This document shows positions 49,002 through 62,495 of a stretch of 64,000 bases of DNA, piece by piece. The DNA comes from Notospermus geniculatus (taxonomy: Eukaryota; Nemertea; Pilidiophora; Heteronemertea; Lineidae): assembly GCA_002633025.1 (NCBI GenBank), contig NMRB01001186.1, positions 65,294-129,293 of the forward strand. The letters are read 5' to 3'. The stretch's first letter is position 1; each line of letters begins with the position of its first letter. Under the pieces are notes generated by a model that was not told the DNA's origin, did no database searches, and saw nothing but the letters and a program-made list of their open reading frames with translations. The translations under genes were made by a program, and so were the position numbers.

Positions 49002-52000
49002 ATGGCTATCGGCAGCATCCTATTCACCATCACGTCGTGCTTTCTTATAGCACTTTACTGGTAAGTTCTCCATTTCACCTTTTTCTCAATTTCTTTTGTG
49101 TTTTCTACTCTTTTGTCTTTTACCACCAATGATTTCATTCCTTGTCAACAACTTCTTAAGAACGGACAGCAGCCTGAGGAAGTTGTGAAAGACAGTACCA
49201 GTAATTTTTTCACATCAGTCAGTTCTCAAAATCTGCTGATGATCTGTATTCGTATTCATTTGTATTTTATCCGCATTCGTTGACGATGACCATGTTACTT
49301 TCAGGTACAAGAAATGGCGCCACAACGTTTTCAGACAGATGAACATACCCGGTCCCGAACCGAACATAATCTTTGGCAGCCTTCACGAAAGGGTAGGTGT
49401 GGTGCAAACTTTGTTTCATAATCGTCCTGATTTTGTGTGTAGAGACTTACCAGCAAGCATAGGAGTTTGCTTCCTTCACGTTCCTTGACAAGATGGTAAT
49501 CCTAAATTACCCGATTCAAACTACGATCTGGTCATGGAAGTATCAAGCTATTTCGCCAACCGGACCACTTGTTACGAAGCAAACGATGTAACGTTCAAGT
49601 ATTCTTTATAAAAAAGACATTTTCTTCAATTCACCAGTTTTTGTTCTATTTCAGCCTCTCTTCAAAAACTTCCAAAAATGGACAAAGAAGTATGGCAGAA
49701 CGTTCGGGTAAGTTTGTTTCGATATTGATTTGTATTGTAGTTTGTTGCTGGTGTCGTAGTCCACTTTCCCTTTTAGGAAGTAGTCCACTTTCCCTTTTAG
49801 GAAGTATAGACTTTAACCGAGGTGACTGAATGACGTCAAAAACTCACGGGATGTTGAACTTAAGGTCGAATGATGTGACTCTAGGTCAAATGAACGGGTT
49901 CAAAGTCAATGAACATCAGCAACCTCAAACGAAGGACTGTGTTTTTTGTCGTTGGTGAAACAGTTAGATGTCAATTTCTTCCTGGTCGCTATCGCTTAGA
50001 ACAAAATAAATCGCTTATAGCAGGATAGGCAAAGATACGAAATATGAAATCGACGACCTTGTTGATGGAGTAAGGGTTCATGGGCCAGACATTGTATCCG
50101 CTTCTTCTTTGAACTGTCTGGTTATAAGTCATATTGTATCTTTGTTCTTTTTTACAAACTCTCTGAACAGAGAAGTCGTTGGCCGATTTGATGGCCACCA
50201 ATTACTATCAACCCGGTAATAAGTGATAACCAATAGCAAGGTCACATGACCTCCGTGCCCGGACACGATAGTTTATAAGTTTGCACCGCGCAGAAAATGC
50301 GGTAGGATCACTCCGAATTAGAACGAAAACCTCGACAGACCTTGGGGCTGCTGCAGCGATGCTAAAGTCTATTTACTGCCGCCTAATTTTTATCAGACAG
50401 GTCAGCTTTAAGGATTTACGAACTTCTTTTTAGTTACAATAAGAAAACCATCAGATGTTACTGGCGGCATTGAAATGATGGCATTGAAAAGATGCGATGA
50501 TACCGACCAAACTTCTTTTAATTGATAAGGCGGCCAATGCCATGACAAAAACGGGAGCGTCTTAGAACATTTTCGTACTTTGTAATGTTTGATATTCATG
50601 AAATATATACTCCATTGGGGTCATTTAGTGCACACACGTAAACGGTCGTAAAACAAAGTAGAAAAGATAACTTCATATCTCTAGTATAAGTTGTTTTTTT
50701 GAATCAAAGTCATAGTAACATGAGTGTAAAGGAGTAAATGAAAAATTTTGCTGACGCACGCTCCAAGCGTGCCCTTCAAAACATCAATTGAAATCGGTTT
50801 GTGCAACACCCGTTTCCACTACAGCGGTTTCCCGCGCTTGCGGACTGTGGCCGTGGAAACTGCACAAAAAGAGCGGGAAGGGCTGTTAGTGGAAACGGAC
50901 CTTCACAGCTTCATGGTGATTCAAAAGCGTTGCCGAATGTCTCATTATGTATACACCGAGAAATGATATCAACTTGCAAGCTTTTAATCAATAGTAACTG
51001 ATATTGGTCCTTTGTTGATTTTTTTTAGGTATTACGAGGGTCCGGTCCCGATCATCGTGTCGTCAGACCTCGAATTCCTCAAACAGGTGTTCGTCAAACA
51101 GTTCTCACATTTCCACGCACGGAAGGTAGGTGGCGCTTTACTTCTCAGGTCTACTATTTTGGATAATCTATGGTCTTGTTTCACATGCACCGTTAGAGAA
51201 TACTTCGATTTCTCTCGCTAGAATGTTTCTTTCTAAAGGAACATCTATCTGCACCAAATTTATGCCCACGAAGTCCAACATAGCCATGCCAGCCCTTGGT
51301 ACACTGACCTTTTTTCGATGTATTGTAAGATGTACTTGAGTGGAGCTCTGCATTTCGATTTCCATTGGACAGTCAGGTCGATACTTGCCCTACAAAGTCC
51401 TACGTAATTTCTCCGTCATATAGTTTTTCCTAGAATTCCGACGTCATACGTTATACAAGTTCACAAATCTGACTTAATTTTGAAGGAGGGGCTTCTAGAA
51501 AAAAGCGAAGCGTTTAGAAACATTCCAGAGACTGTAGATTATGATATATCAACAATTTTGAGGGCACTTGAAAGCAATTTCGAGATGTAGAAAATGCGTC
51601 TGACGACGTTTTTGGGGAGAAAAGTGGGCGGCAAGTACTTCTTAAATTGTATACACGCACGTACGGCTGGCAGAGTGCTCTCAAACATGATTTGGAAGGC
51701 AGTATTTAGCTGTACCCACATAGACCTCGATTGTGGTATTTGTTGATCGTGCGGACGATAGGCCTACGTAACTCGTGACGGTCTTCAAGACCTCTTGAAA
51801 TTTTTGCGAAAGGTTGGCCCTACTTGACCTAGAATGTTTTTTCCACGATTGCCCGGACGATCAAGTAAGGCATGGGCCTAGGCGCCGTTTTCTTCTTGTG
51901 GTAACCGGCTGGTCACATTCCCACCCGCAGGGTTGGTAGCGGTTCAACATCCAACTAACGACCATCACAGGTCCAAGGCGGCAGTCATGACAGCCGTCCG

Positions 52001-55000
52001 CGGGATTTCGGTCTAGAACCTGTCATCCCAGCATTGCTTACTTGACACAAGGTTTGCAGTTTTGGGAAAACGTAGCCTATGTTTCACTTCCGGTGCAAGT
52101 AATGGGTTTAGACCTTAAAAGCGCTCCCTGGCGACAAGTGAAGAAATCACTGAACACATCAGAGTGGTGACTGAATATTCACCTCAAGCTCAGTGAGTAT
52201 ATCGATTAAACTGCACCGACTGACACTTGGAGATCAATCATGTCAATATATAGTTTCCTCTGGAAGTGGCTGAAACAAGGTTTGGATCAAGGTATAAACA
52301 GACGAGTAGATATCAAAATATTTGCGGGTAATCAATTAGCCGACTTATCAATCGATTGGGACCACCGCGGTGTCCAATTAAATCATGTTTTGACATTGAG
52401 TTGGTCTCGTGTGATTGATGAATAAATCGATAGTTCATTCAACCAGGTGCTCCATTGTGACCTCAAGCGACCGCAGACAACGGTGGTGGCCGCCTTTTTT
52501 CGCTTTCCGAATGATTAATTGTTTTTGATTCGATCGAAAACATTTCAGAAGGGCACCTTCTGGTTTATATATGTCAAACATGTTTTGGTTGGTGAACCAT
52601 CATGATTGTAAACAGAAAAGTCGTGATGGCCTCGTAGGTTCTCGTCCAGCTCTTCCAGGTTTGAATTCCAATCTCTTCGATCGACAGTCAGCCTATTACG
52701 CCCCTAATTCAGCGTTAATTTCATGAGTGCTGACATATTCATTGGCGATTACATTTTGAGAAGCAGACGCTGCCCATCAAATGCGTCCGCAGCGTGCACC
52801 TTCACTGGGCGATGTTCGTAAATCCTCTTTGAGTCTTTGTAGTAAAATATCGTGAATTGACAGAAAAATGGAACGTGCCAGACATCCTCAACGGCTTCAT
52901 ACACTGATTGACAAAAATGGAAAGTACCGGTACGTCTAATTGTCCATAATAATCATGTAAACGCGCATTGTGCAGTTACTGGGAATGCGCTATATAAGAA
53001 CTCCATTATTATTATTATTTTTATTATTATTATTATTATTCGCGACAATGCCGAGTTAAATGTCGAACGTCTGTCAAAATAATGTCAGAAAATGTCGACT
53101 TTTGTGGATTACCGTTGAAAGACTAGGCCTACGCACTGTAGTGACCTTTGTCATGCAGTGTACGGAGGCCTTTGGCCCGGATGTTACATTCGCGCCGTGC
53201 TTTCATTTGCGAGTCATATTTTGAAGATATGACCACGTTCGCAGGTGAGAATAACCCCATGACACAATACCAGCCCACAAGTCAACCATGATATTGTTAC
53301 CGGTTCTTCACTCCTCCTGGCTGCTTACCAAAGTGTACTTGAACGTTTTATTTACAATCCATAAACATTCCTGGGGCTAAGTTTTATTACTCCAGCGGTA
53401 ATTCGGTATTTAGTTGGGAATAAAATACCAATAAAATCGTTTATTTGAGAAAGGCGGTAATCAATGATAACACCCTATTGATGAGCGTACTTCACTCACG
53501 AATGAAAATGCGCATCAGATAAATGGGCTCCCACGCATGACACGTTCAGGACTGCGCTCTCTACCGACAGGTCTGTGTACTACATTGGCAGTAATGAATC
53601 GAAAATTGGAGCGTCGAACACACCAGCTGGCCTGACAAACCAGACCAAGGCCAGCAGATTTTCAAAGTGAGGGTCTTTCACCAGTGGATTCTACTCTTTC
53701 GGAGCCTCACTTTGACATTAATTTTATCGACATTCTTTTCCTTTAAATTCTTAACCATCGCCTGTCATGCCTGTTGCCGACAACGGACCTCATTCGATGG
53801 CACCTAAAAAGAAAAGAATAAGTTGCAGATCTCAACCAAAGCGCGTGAATCTTGCCTTTGCTTGCTTTCCCCACAATGGCGGCAGGGGTTATTGGGTGCA
53901 AGCAAATGTTTAACCGAGGCAAACGGAACGACAAATGGTCAAGACGGAATTGGAATGTTGATTTGAACAGCGGTGCGGGAGAACGAACTGTAAGGAAACT
54001 GGCCTCAAGGCTATTTTGAAGCTAATATAGCCTCTTCGATACCTGATCGGCACGAATTTGTCATAAAAATGGTTGATTCACAACCTTGGCATTGTTGTAC
54101 GATGCCGTGCAGTGCTTAAATAAACTCTCAACAGATAAATAACAAAGTCCTGAAGCCCTTTTGTCGCCAAACCTCGACTATCACCGAGTGTCACCGAGTG
54201 CAGACATTACATAAGCCTCTTTATGAGGCCGGGTATGATGGAAGTGCAATCTCGTCAGTCCTTTCATCTTTGACCTTCTGTCCTCCTGACTTCTCCAAAG
54301 GTGAGCAGACGACGAACCGAGTGCAGTCGAGTTGGGGGGGGGGGGCAGTATTAGAAGACCGTTTGCCCAAAACATCACTTGTTCAAGGATAATCGAATTT
54401 TTGCAAGTTTTCGCTCGTATCAACAGGGCCCCTGTAGGATGCACTAAAAAACTGATATCGGAAACTGGTTGAGCGTCTAATGGAAAGCCATTGTGATGGA
54501 AGGATCAATAAATGCACTTGGGTCCTGGAAGATTTCTCCAGGAGACATTCAACGATAATTGAATGATAGTTCAACAAGACCCAGGATTCTTGCTCCTTAG
54601 CTCAACTTAATTGTTGACATCGCTTTTTTCTCTGGAGGTCAAGGTCAAACAGTTCTGATGCAGGTCATGCACGAGCCAGTGACTTAGCTTGTAGCTCCAT
54701 TCTCTGCCTCCTCGAGAAAGGTACTAATGTGTCGGTAGACGTGGCCTGGAGGAAGTTTCTTTCATATCTGTTCACGTCATCCCGGTATATACTGAATAGC
54801 GTCATCCGTCGACACTCTTGGCCCTTGGTAGAAGTTGCCTGTTTGATTATAATGATCTTGACCTTCAGTATAATGACCATGAACGTGACCTTGACCACGG
54901 CTTTCGTTTTCCGTCAATTCCCACCTGTCCACCACCATTTTATCAGGAAAATTGGGAGTGATGGCATGAATAATAATCTATCAAACCTTAATTAAGAGCC

Positions 55001-58000
55001 TGAACAGGAAATACCAACGGTTGATGATATTCAGCGAAGGAAAATACCGGTAGGCCTATTCTTGTTCAGCGATACTCAGTAAGAGCACATGACAGGTGCG
55101 TCATAGGTTGGCGTTAGGCCGGTTGATGAAGAATGCCAGTGATGAGTTTACACTCGCAAACCTAGCGTTTTTCACTGTTCATTAGGCTACTATACTCATA
55201 CCAGACTTATTATTGTGCCATTGTCTTTTTACACGTGTTTACTTGATCTTTGTATCATGACATCATCGTGGTGGGCGGGCCGGCCGCTGCCGGTGGGCCG
55301 CCCAGAATTGATGAGCCGCCTTTTATAAAAGCCAATTAACCTAGAATGCAGGTTTGAACCTGGAGTAACTCCCCCTCTGAACGAGGCTAATCTCAAGACA
55401 TTCACCCGGCTAATAATCGTTTCGTTCATAACACAGGGACGGTTTTCTTGCCCTCCATTCAGCTACAACAAGCAAAATGTCCTTTACTTTGCTGCCAATT
55501 GAATACTCGTAGGTGGTAAGCGTGTTTTTGTTGTGAAAATAATGCTGTACTAAAGGAAAACGATATTTCGATCTATCGTAATTGGCGAATTCACGATGCC
55601 AGTGGCGTGTCGTTCTGTTTTTTCGGTTGCTCTATCGTGGCGGACCGAAACAGCGGTCAATGCTCTAAACTTCGTCAAAGATTGAGGCAACAGCCTGGAT
55701 TAGTGTCCCCCATACCTACGCAGATGAAAGATACGCCCAGTGCTTTGCAGTCTGCAATCAGTTGTCAGTTCTTGCAGCGAGCAGCCCGGTCCAACACGAT
55801 CGAATTCCCCCTGCGGGATTCAATTTTCTAATGTAGCAATCTTTCCATCAATCTGCTGTTTGATCTTTCAAAGCGGGTTAAAGATGTTGTCTAAATCGTC
55901 TTTTAGGTCGAGGACAACGACCCCCAGGATACCCTGCAAGGCCGGCTGGTTGGCATGTTTACGTATTGCCCAAGTAGCTTTGTTATACGAAGGCCCTTAT
56001 CCTTTCACTCTGGGTGCCTTGTGTCGTCTGGATTCCTGCTTTGGTTGTGATCGCTATTCTTGCAAGAGCAAAGGGAAAGGTTCAGAATCCTCAAACACAT
56101 TTATTGTCATCTACAGATATCGTCGAAAGATGGTCAGTGTCCTGACAGCTCGCATCATTTCCTCCTCCTGTCATCCTAAAATGAGCCTAACATCGCGTGC
56201 ACCGGAGACACGGAATACGCTGAACGCGGTACCTGATTGATTTCCTTTAACAAGTTTTCCGATGTGTCTTTTGCAGCTGTTTCCGATGCAGCCCGATCCC
56301 GATGACGTCATGTGCTCCATGTTCTTCGCCACAGGAAATCGATGGAAGCGACTGCGGGCAATAATCAGTCCCACCTTCAGTGCTGTCAAAATGAAACAGG
56401 TACGAATTAACCCTGAATTCAACGTTTCGACGGCCGCTCCCGCCATCTTGGTTTTCAACAGATATTTCATGCGCGCGCACATTCTGGTAGGCAAACCAAC
56501 AACGTGATTGGTCCAAAATACGAATTTGCCTGCCAAATTTGCCACTTTTTCGATAATAGCAAAGATCATAACCACCTTTTGCAGATGTCCCCTTTAATGA
56601 ACCAGTCGATTGACGATATGATGGACCTCCTGGAGAAGCGAGAGGAGGAGGGAAAACCGTTTAATGTTTACGCGTAAGTTAATGACGTCATCATTTTGTA
56701 TTATGTTGAAGAAATTGTCGGAAGAGGGAGCTGGAAGCAACTTCAGCTCTTGCCGATGGTCTTTTTTCTTGGCAGACGAATGATCAACGGACTACCTGTA
56801 GTTTTTTCTGGTTGAGTTACCCACAGAGAACCAATTTGCTCAGAAAAACTCGTTTTACATTTTGGAGACTATCGGCTCAACATGATCGTTCGTAACGACC
56901 AGAATTCCATTTGCTTACAGGATGTTCCAAGGTCTGACCCTTGATATCATCGGCGAGTGTGCATTCGGAATGAGAGTTGAATCCCAGAAGAACCCCAAGG
57001 ATCCATTCTTACTCCGCTGTCGGCAGATATTTATCAACGCTGCCACACGACCATTGCTCATATTGTCCGCCATGTTGCTGCCAGAGTTCCGGAAGTTTTG
57101 GAATTCGTTGTTCAAGCTACTCGGGCATTTCCGTGAGGATCCGACCAAGTGGTTGATGGATGCGCTGTCGGAGATCATGCAGCTCAGGAAACAGGAACAG
57201 GTTGGTGTCTCCTGCAGGCTCAGGCAATGTTATATCGTATCTCATGATTGCCCGAGTGCTGGCAGTACGAGCAGTCTTGCTGAAGCCGAGTCATGGGCCA
57301 ATTGAAACCACTAAACATTGCTTTCTTCTGTTCCAGCACCGCCGTGTCGACCTCCTTCAACTCATGTTAGACGCCGAGGAACCACCAGTCTCACGGTTCG
57401 AATGGATTCACTCTTTATCCATATCCGACGACTTCAAACTCAATGGCAATACGAATGGCTACAGGAACGGTTTTGCCAATGGCCATCCTAAAGGACATGT
57501 GAATGGTATCAATGGCCTGAACCATGAATACACCAATGGCTACATTCTGCCTCATTCGGAAGAAGACGGCGTTTCCAATGGTCACGTGATGAATGGCATC
57601 AACGGAATGGCCAATGGACATCACAAGTCAGGTCACGTGAACGGTTACAAGAATGGCATCAAAAATGGCGTTGAGAAAAATCATATGAGAAGAGCTCTCA
57701 CAAAGGAGGTAAGAAATATTCATAATCGTCTGCCAGATGTAAGGAAGATATCTCAAAGCAGAACTTTGAGCGGAATGATACCATTTCAGCTGGCTAGATT
57801 GATTAACAAAGGAATGCTTTGCTGGGCATGAAATTAGGTTACATGTATTTTGGAAGCAGGCTTCTAAACCCGAGGATATTTTTGTTTTAGGAAATCACAG
57901 CTCAATGCACGCTGTTCCTCCTTGCGGGATATGAGACAACCAGCAACACCATGGGCTTTGCTGCTCACGAATTGGCAACAAATCCAGATATCCAACTAAA

Positions 58001-59245
58001 GTTACAAGATGAGATAGACGAACATTGCTTAAACGGGGTAGGTACCGTGATTTGTGATGGTTAGAGAATCGTGAAGGCCATGGCATAAGGTTCTTGTTAG
58101 GCATATTTTTCGTCACGCCCAAATCAAACTTCGCCATTGTAAGTTCCAAAGTCTATCTACATCTGACGCAGTGTGGTTAGGACTAGACTGCCTCTCATGC
58201 TTTACGTTGCTCTTGGATGTTGTGTCATTCTCCTTCTCTGGAATCGGTATGACTCTGAAGTTTACATAATCATGTTGTTCCTTACAGAACCCAGGTTATG
58301 ATACGGTGCACAACATGCCATACTTAGACATGGTGATCTGTGAAGTTCTACGGAAATACCCTCTCGCATCACCGTAAGTATAACTTAGCAAGAGCTATGA
58401 ACCTTTCTCATTCTACAAGTCCAATCACAGCACAAAGCTTTCGGCGTTCATTCATGCCAATCACATTTCACTCTTATCACCATTTCAGTGTGATCTCGCG
58501 TCTGTGCACAGAGTCGTGCTCAGTCAACGGTATCCATATTCCCGAAGGCATGGTGGTCAGTGCAGACGTCTGGTCAATACATTATGACCCAGAGATATGG
58601 GGACCAGTCGATCCGGAAAAGTTTTATCCCGAAAGGTAGGTGCCCTGTCGTTGAAAAAACTCATACGCATGCCGTCTGCGGTTCGTCATGATCACTTCTT
58701 CGTTCTGGGGTTGTGTGTTGTCTGATCCCCACTCCCTGGGAAGGACGAATCGATCTCGACGGAATTCCTGTGTCCCCAGCTCTGACATTTGGTCATATGA
58801 ATAAAGGCTAGCAAATGCTTTTACTTCAGATTTGTAAAGCATTGCCTAGTGCATTTGTATTGCAAAATTCAAGTAAAATCATTTACTAGTCTTTATTCAT
58901 ATGACCCAGTGTCATGGGCGATTCCGTTCGGCAGCTGCCGTTAAAAAGTCGTAATTGACTAGGCCTTGTAGTGACGTCAACCACCACCAACATCATCATC
59001 ATTTCAGATTTACCCCAGAGAATAAAGCAAATCGCCATCCAATGGCCTGGATGCCTTTTGGAGCCGGACCCCGCAACTGTGTCGGTTGGCGGTTCGCCAT
59101 GATGGAAATCAAAATCGCATTGTGCCGAATCTTACGGAAATATTCAATTCGACAATGCTCAGAGACTCAGTTCCCGCTGCAGTTGCAGGAAGGAGGCACT
59201 GTCAGCCCGCGTGATGGTATCGTCATCAAACTCGAGGCGCGCTGA
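49002..59245 (+). CDS. microsomal cytochrome P450, CYP3/CYP5 clan, with Asn-Gly-rich insertion (12 exons)
   Basis: Exons: 49002-49060, 49305-49392, 49655-49707, 51029-51125, 56277-56399, 56585-56673, 56921-57200, 57337-57708, 57891-58037, 58288-58373, 58489-58635, 59008-59245. The sum is 1779 bases, 592 residues plus stop. An N-terminal membrane anchor ([16 protein letters not shown]) precedes a basic segment and the Pro-Gly hinge [19 protein letters not shown] is the C-helix region. The I-helix motif AGYETT is at residues 399-404, the K-helix ExxR at 455-458 and the heme-binding [10 protein letters not shown] at 531-540 with Cys538. Sequence order and [10 protein letters not shown] resemble CYP3A and thromboxane synthase (CYP5A). 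Exon 8 adds about 78 residues rich in Asn-Gly between helices H and I, which explains the length (CYP3A proteins have about 503). Substrate unknown. Confidence 0.93.
50239..50252. promoter_or_regulatory. palindromic half-sites AGGTCA-CA-TGACCT
   Basis: Inverted repeat of the AGGTCA half-site with a 2-base spacer in P450 intron 3. A possible nuclear-receptor site, by motif only. Confidence 0.3.
52965..53041 (+). mobile_element. retroelement-type tail with (ATT)n microsatellite
   Basis: GCGCTATATAAGAACTCC followed by about 12 ATT units is typical of the 3' end of invertebrate non-LTR elements. No coding part was recognised upstream; it lies in the large P450 intron 4. Confidence 0.45.
54636..54897. 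promoter_or_regulatory. cluster of nuclear-receptor half-sites in P450 intron 4
   Basis: AGGTCA-AGGTCA directly abutting (54636-54647), AGGTCA (54662), TGACCT (54859), TGACCA (54874) and TGACCT-TGACCA (54886-54897). Such words are bound by nuclear receptors that often control CYP3 genes; binding here is inferred only. Confidence 0.3.
56423..56545. mobile_element. truncated copy of the CGTTTCGACGGCC element
   Basis: Within P450 intron 5. Shares CGTTTCGACGGCC, GCCATCTTGGTTT, GCGCGCGCAC and ATTGGTC words in the same order with the fuller copy at 61194-61357, but lacks the right inverted repeat. Confidence 0.55.
57430..57684 (+). other. Asn-Gly-rich repeat segment inside P450 exon 8
   Basis: Encodes roughly residues 295-379. 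There are 14 Asn-Gly dipeptides at irregular spacing of 2-13 residues, with His, Tyr, Lys and Ile between (for example [15 protein letters not shown]). The DNA repeats AATGGC/AACGG words, so it probably grew by slippage, yet the frame stays open and in phase with flanking conserved helices. Confidence 0.9.
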
Positions 59246-59617
59246 ATCACGTCGAATCTCGTTCGGTTGGACTATTCTTGATACCTCAACGTATACGTAG
59301 ACTCCCCCAATGAGCAAAGCATGAACGAATGACGTCATCCGATGGCATTCTTCAGCGTTGTGATTGGTGCCACAGGAACCGGAAGTGTGGTTTCTGCTGC
59401 CGTGTTGTTGGCGCTGACGTCGGGTGACTGGAAATTCGCAGTTTAGAAACATTTTAAACGTTAGGAGAGCGCGTCAGTGAGGTTTATTTTGGGAAGTGTG
59501 CAATTTGTGGAGATCTCTTCCACACTGTGAAATCCTGAGTCACCAATTGGTTGTTCAGGGTATTGATACGGACACGAATGAAATCAGACTGTGCCAGTCC
59601 AGTGGACAGTATCATGA

Positions 59618-60025
59618 NNNNNNNNNNNNNNNNNNNNNNNNNNNNNNNNNNNNNNNNNNNNNNNNNNNNNNNNNNNNNNNNNNNNNNNNNNNNNNNNNNN
59701 NNNNNNNNNNNNNNNNNNNNNNNNNNNNNNNNNNNNNNNNNNNNNNNNNNNNNNNNNNNNNNNNNNNNNNNNNNNNNNNNNNNNNNNNNNNNNNNNNNNN
59801 NNNNNNNNNNNNNNNNNNNNNNNNNNNNNNNNNNNNNNNNNNNNNNNNNNNNNNNNNNNNNNNNNNNNNNNNNNNNNNNNNNNNNNNNNNNNNNNNNNNN
59901 NNNNNNNNNNNNNNNNNNNNNNNNNNNNNNNNNNNNNNNNNNNNNNNNNNNNNNNNNNNNNNNNNNNNNNNNNNNNNNNNNNNNNNNNNNNNNNNNNNNN
60001 NNNNNNNNNNNNNNNNNNNNNNNNN
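59618..60025. other. assembly gap (408 N)
   Basis: Run of undetermined bases about 370 bases past the P450 stop, probably within or just after its 3' UTR. It hides no part of the coding region. Confidence 1.
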
Positions 60026-61193
60026 GTAATACATTCGGTATATTTCTAAATAGGAGGAGATGGTGCTCAAAACTTGTAAACGGGTTGACTCAATCAGATG
60101 TATGTGTCTGATAAAATCACCCCAAACAAGCAGACAGAACGGTGGCATTCACCTCGAGGACAGTGGGAGGAAGGACATCAGAAACTTCATCAATAAATGG
60201 AACTTGAATATGCTTCTTACTTTGGGATATCGGTAATTTACAGGCCAGACTTTTGATTTCTGGCGCAAGACGCACTGGGTAATCTGCCGACCTTTGTAAT
60301 TTGTATACAGAATACATGGCAGTGTTGATTTGCTACTGGAGCTAATGACTTGTGTCAAATTTCAGGGTAATTTGAAATTACGTGTAAATAATAATTGAAT
60401 CGAGCAGTGACGTCGGCTGTTGTTGTTCTGATGTACAAAGACCACTTTGTGCGTTCACTATTTTCAACGAAGCGTTCACCAACATGTACGATTTGGTTTG
60501 GGCCCAAAGCTTCGGTTTCCTCTGCGGGGCTGGTTGCAGTGGGGCAGGGGCTGGGGTGGGACGTCAGAGGCGAAAACGCAAGATGATGTTCACTCATGAA
60601 AAAATGGGTATTAGTTTGTAATTATTTGTGCCATAGGATCAGTGATGAACAAATTCAAGACTGGTCAATTTTACTGTTTTTTTTATCGTTTCAAAGTGGA
60701 AGGGTGAAATATAGGTCACGTGTATTCTTTAGGGCGCCAAAACCGTAGTTGGAGACGGAAGTGGCGTAGTAATATTTATTCTTTGCATACGGGTATCTGT
60801 TGTGTGAAGTTCCATCCGCGTCAACAAGCGGACTGGATCTGTTGTCGCGATGAACTTTTCTTATCATTTTGTAGCTTTTTGTAGAATTCCTCCCTTCGTT
60901 AATTACTTCCCTATATCACTGAGGAATTACGATCAGGAAAGGATTTTGAACGACAACTATGCTCACCTAAACCGGAAGTAGTCGCCGTTGCTGTGTAGGC
61001 CTAAAAGAGCCGTGCACAACTCGTGAATGTATAGGGCTATAAAATAAGTGTATAAATAGACTGTACGTTTTGTCTTTGTAAATGATTGTATATTATCGTG
61101 CATATTCCTTCCTAAACATTGAAAATAAATGAAGACGAAAAGAATGTCGAAGTTTTGTGTCTTGTTTTTATCTGCTCCTCCACCCCTTCACGT
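60026..61193. other. P450 3' flank, no gene seen
   Basis: AT-rich, no ORF of note. A possible polyadenylation signal is at 61124-61129. Confidence 0.5.
61124..61129 (+). other. AATAAA, candidate polyadenylation signal
   Basis: Perfect hexamer in an AT-rich stretch 1.9 kb after the P450 stop. A nearer signal could be hidden in the 408-base gap. Confidence 0.25.
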
Positions 61194-61357
61194 CGTTTCG
61201 ACGGCCCCCCTGCCATTTTGGTTTCTGCGACGATTTTGTGCGCGCGCACTCAATCTGGTGGGTAAACTGACGCATACGATTGGTCGGGAGATACAAATTT
61301 GCAAGCTGCGCATGTGCAGCTTGCAAGAAATCCAAGATGGCTGGGGCCGTCAAAACG
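61194..61357. mobile_element. MITE with CGTTTTGACGGCC ends
   Basis: Left end CGTTTCGACGGCCCCCCTGC and right end GGGGCCGTCAAAACG are inverted repeats that continue into CCATTTTGG / CCAAGATGG. An inner palindrome GCAAGCTGC-GCATGT-GCAGCTTGC is present. A truncated relative sits in P450 intron 5. Confidence 0.65.
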
Positions 61358-61607
61358 ATGAAAACCGGTAGACTTTCATAGCGGCCTGCTTTGCGCCTGG
61401 TGAGCAGTATTTAAAGCTGAACTTAATAGATATAAACCCCAAGCGGCAGAGGTAGAAATTACGAACAGCCACAAGGCACTTACAAACTACCTCTGAAAAC
61501 GATACACCCTCTCGGACGGTCACAGTTGGTTTCGCTCGCCACCACGCTCTTGAACAGTAAAGATCTCAGCGCAGCTGCCAAATGAGAAAAAAACGAAAAA
61601 GAATCTG

Positions 61608-61662
61608 TGATGGCACCGAGATTCGAACCCACAACCCTCAGCTTTAAGAAAGAGAACCTTAA
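61608..61662 (-). repeat. tRNA-like sequence next to a MITE
   Basis: On the minus strand an A-box-like TAGCTTAAGG and a B box GGGTTCGAATC with TGAGGGTT before it resemble a degenerate tRNA or SINE head. No acceptor-stem pairing was found, so it is not called as a tRNA gene. Confidence 0.4.
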
Positions 61663-61663
61663 G

Positions 61664-61910
61664 CTAGGAATCCACCATTGATTTTCAAGCTGATTTTGTG
61701 TTACGGCAACTCAACTGGGTTGCGTTGCAACTGGGCACTCAATCGCCGTAGTGGACTCGCTAGACGTGATTTCCACCAATGGCGAAGAAGTGGTCAATTT
61801 CAGTCGGCAATCGGTCGGCGACCGGTATCAGTTCCTTGCGATCGTATTCAATCGCAGGTAGCAGGTTGCAAAGCAAGTCGCAACGCAGAAAATCAGCAGT
61901 AAATTCCTAG
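61664..61910 (+). mobile_element. MITE with CTAGGAATCC ends, copy 1
   Basis: 247 bp starting CTAGGAATCCACC and ending AAATTCCTAG. Inner ends contain GATTTTC and the GTTGCAAAGCAAGTCGCAAC word of the inverted repeat. An inverted relative lies at 62496-62730. Confidence 0.7.
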
Positions 61911-62495
61911 GCCAATGTCATGGTTGTATGACGTGGTGACGACGGGTTCACTTCCTCGATGATGCACCAAAGGCAAGTCGTTGCTGAAAGTTCGTCGACA
62001 GCAGAGATTGAAAAAGGTCAGACAGATACACCTGATGACTTCTTACTCGGCCTATTACGATTCAAACGATGACAGAATGAAAATAATCGGGCCTACCACA
62101 CGGGACACTTTGCTTACGTTACAATAGAGATCTCGACCCCGCCGTACCGAAGGAACTTGGCTTGGCCCACTTCGTCTCACAACTAATTCAAAACTGTACG
62201 GAACATGACGAGTGGAATCAAAGATCGCTTCTTTCACCTCAATGATGATTTATAAAGTTTACTTTGAAATTTATTTCAAAAGTCATTCGATTGGATTTTT
62301 AAAGGGTCTTGTCCTAGTATTGATTTGGTTTGGAACCGCGTCAGCTTGACCCCTGGGAGGTCGTAAAATAGCTCCCATGTGATGACGGCCTAACAAGATC
62401 GAACCGAACGAACCCTTTTAAGTCAACCAACCGTGCTACCGTAAACAAACATTTAGTGTTGAATTTAAATAATTTTTCAACAGCAGTTTTCTCAG

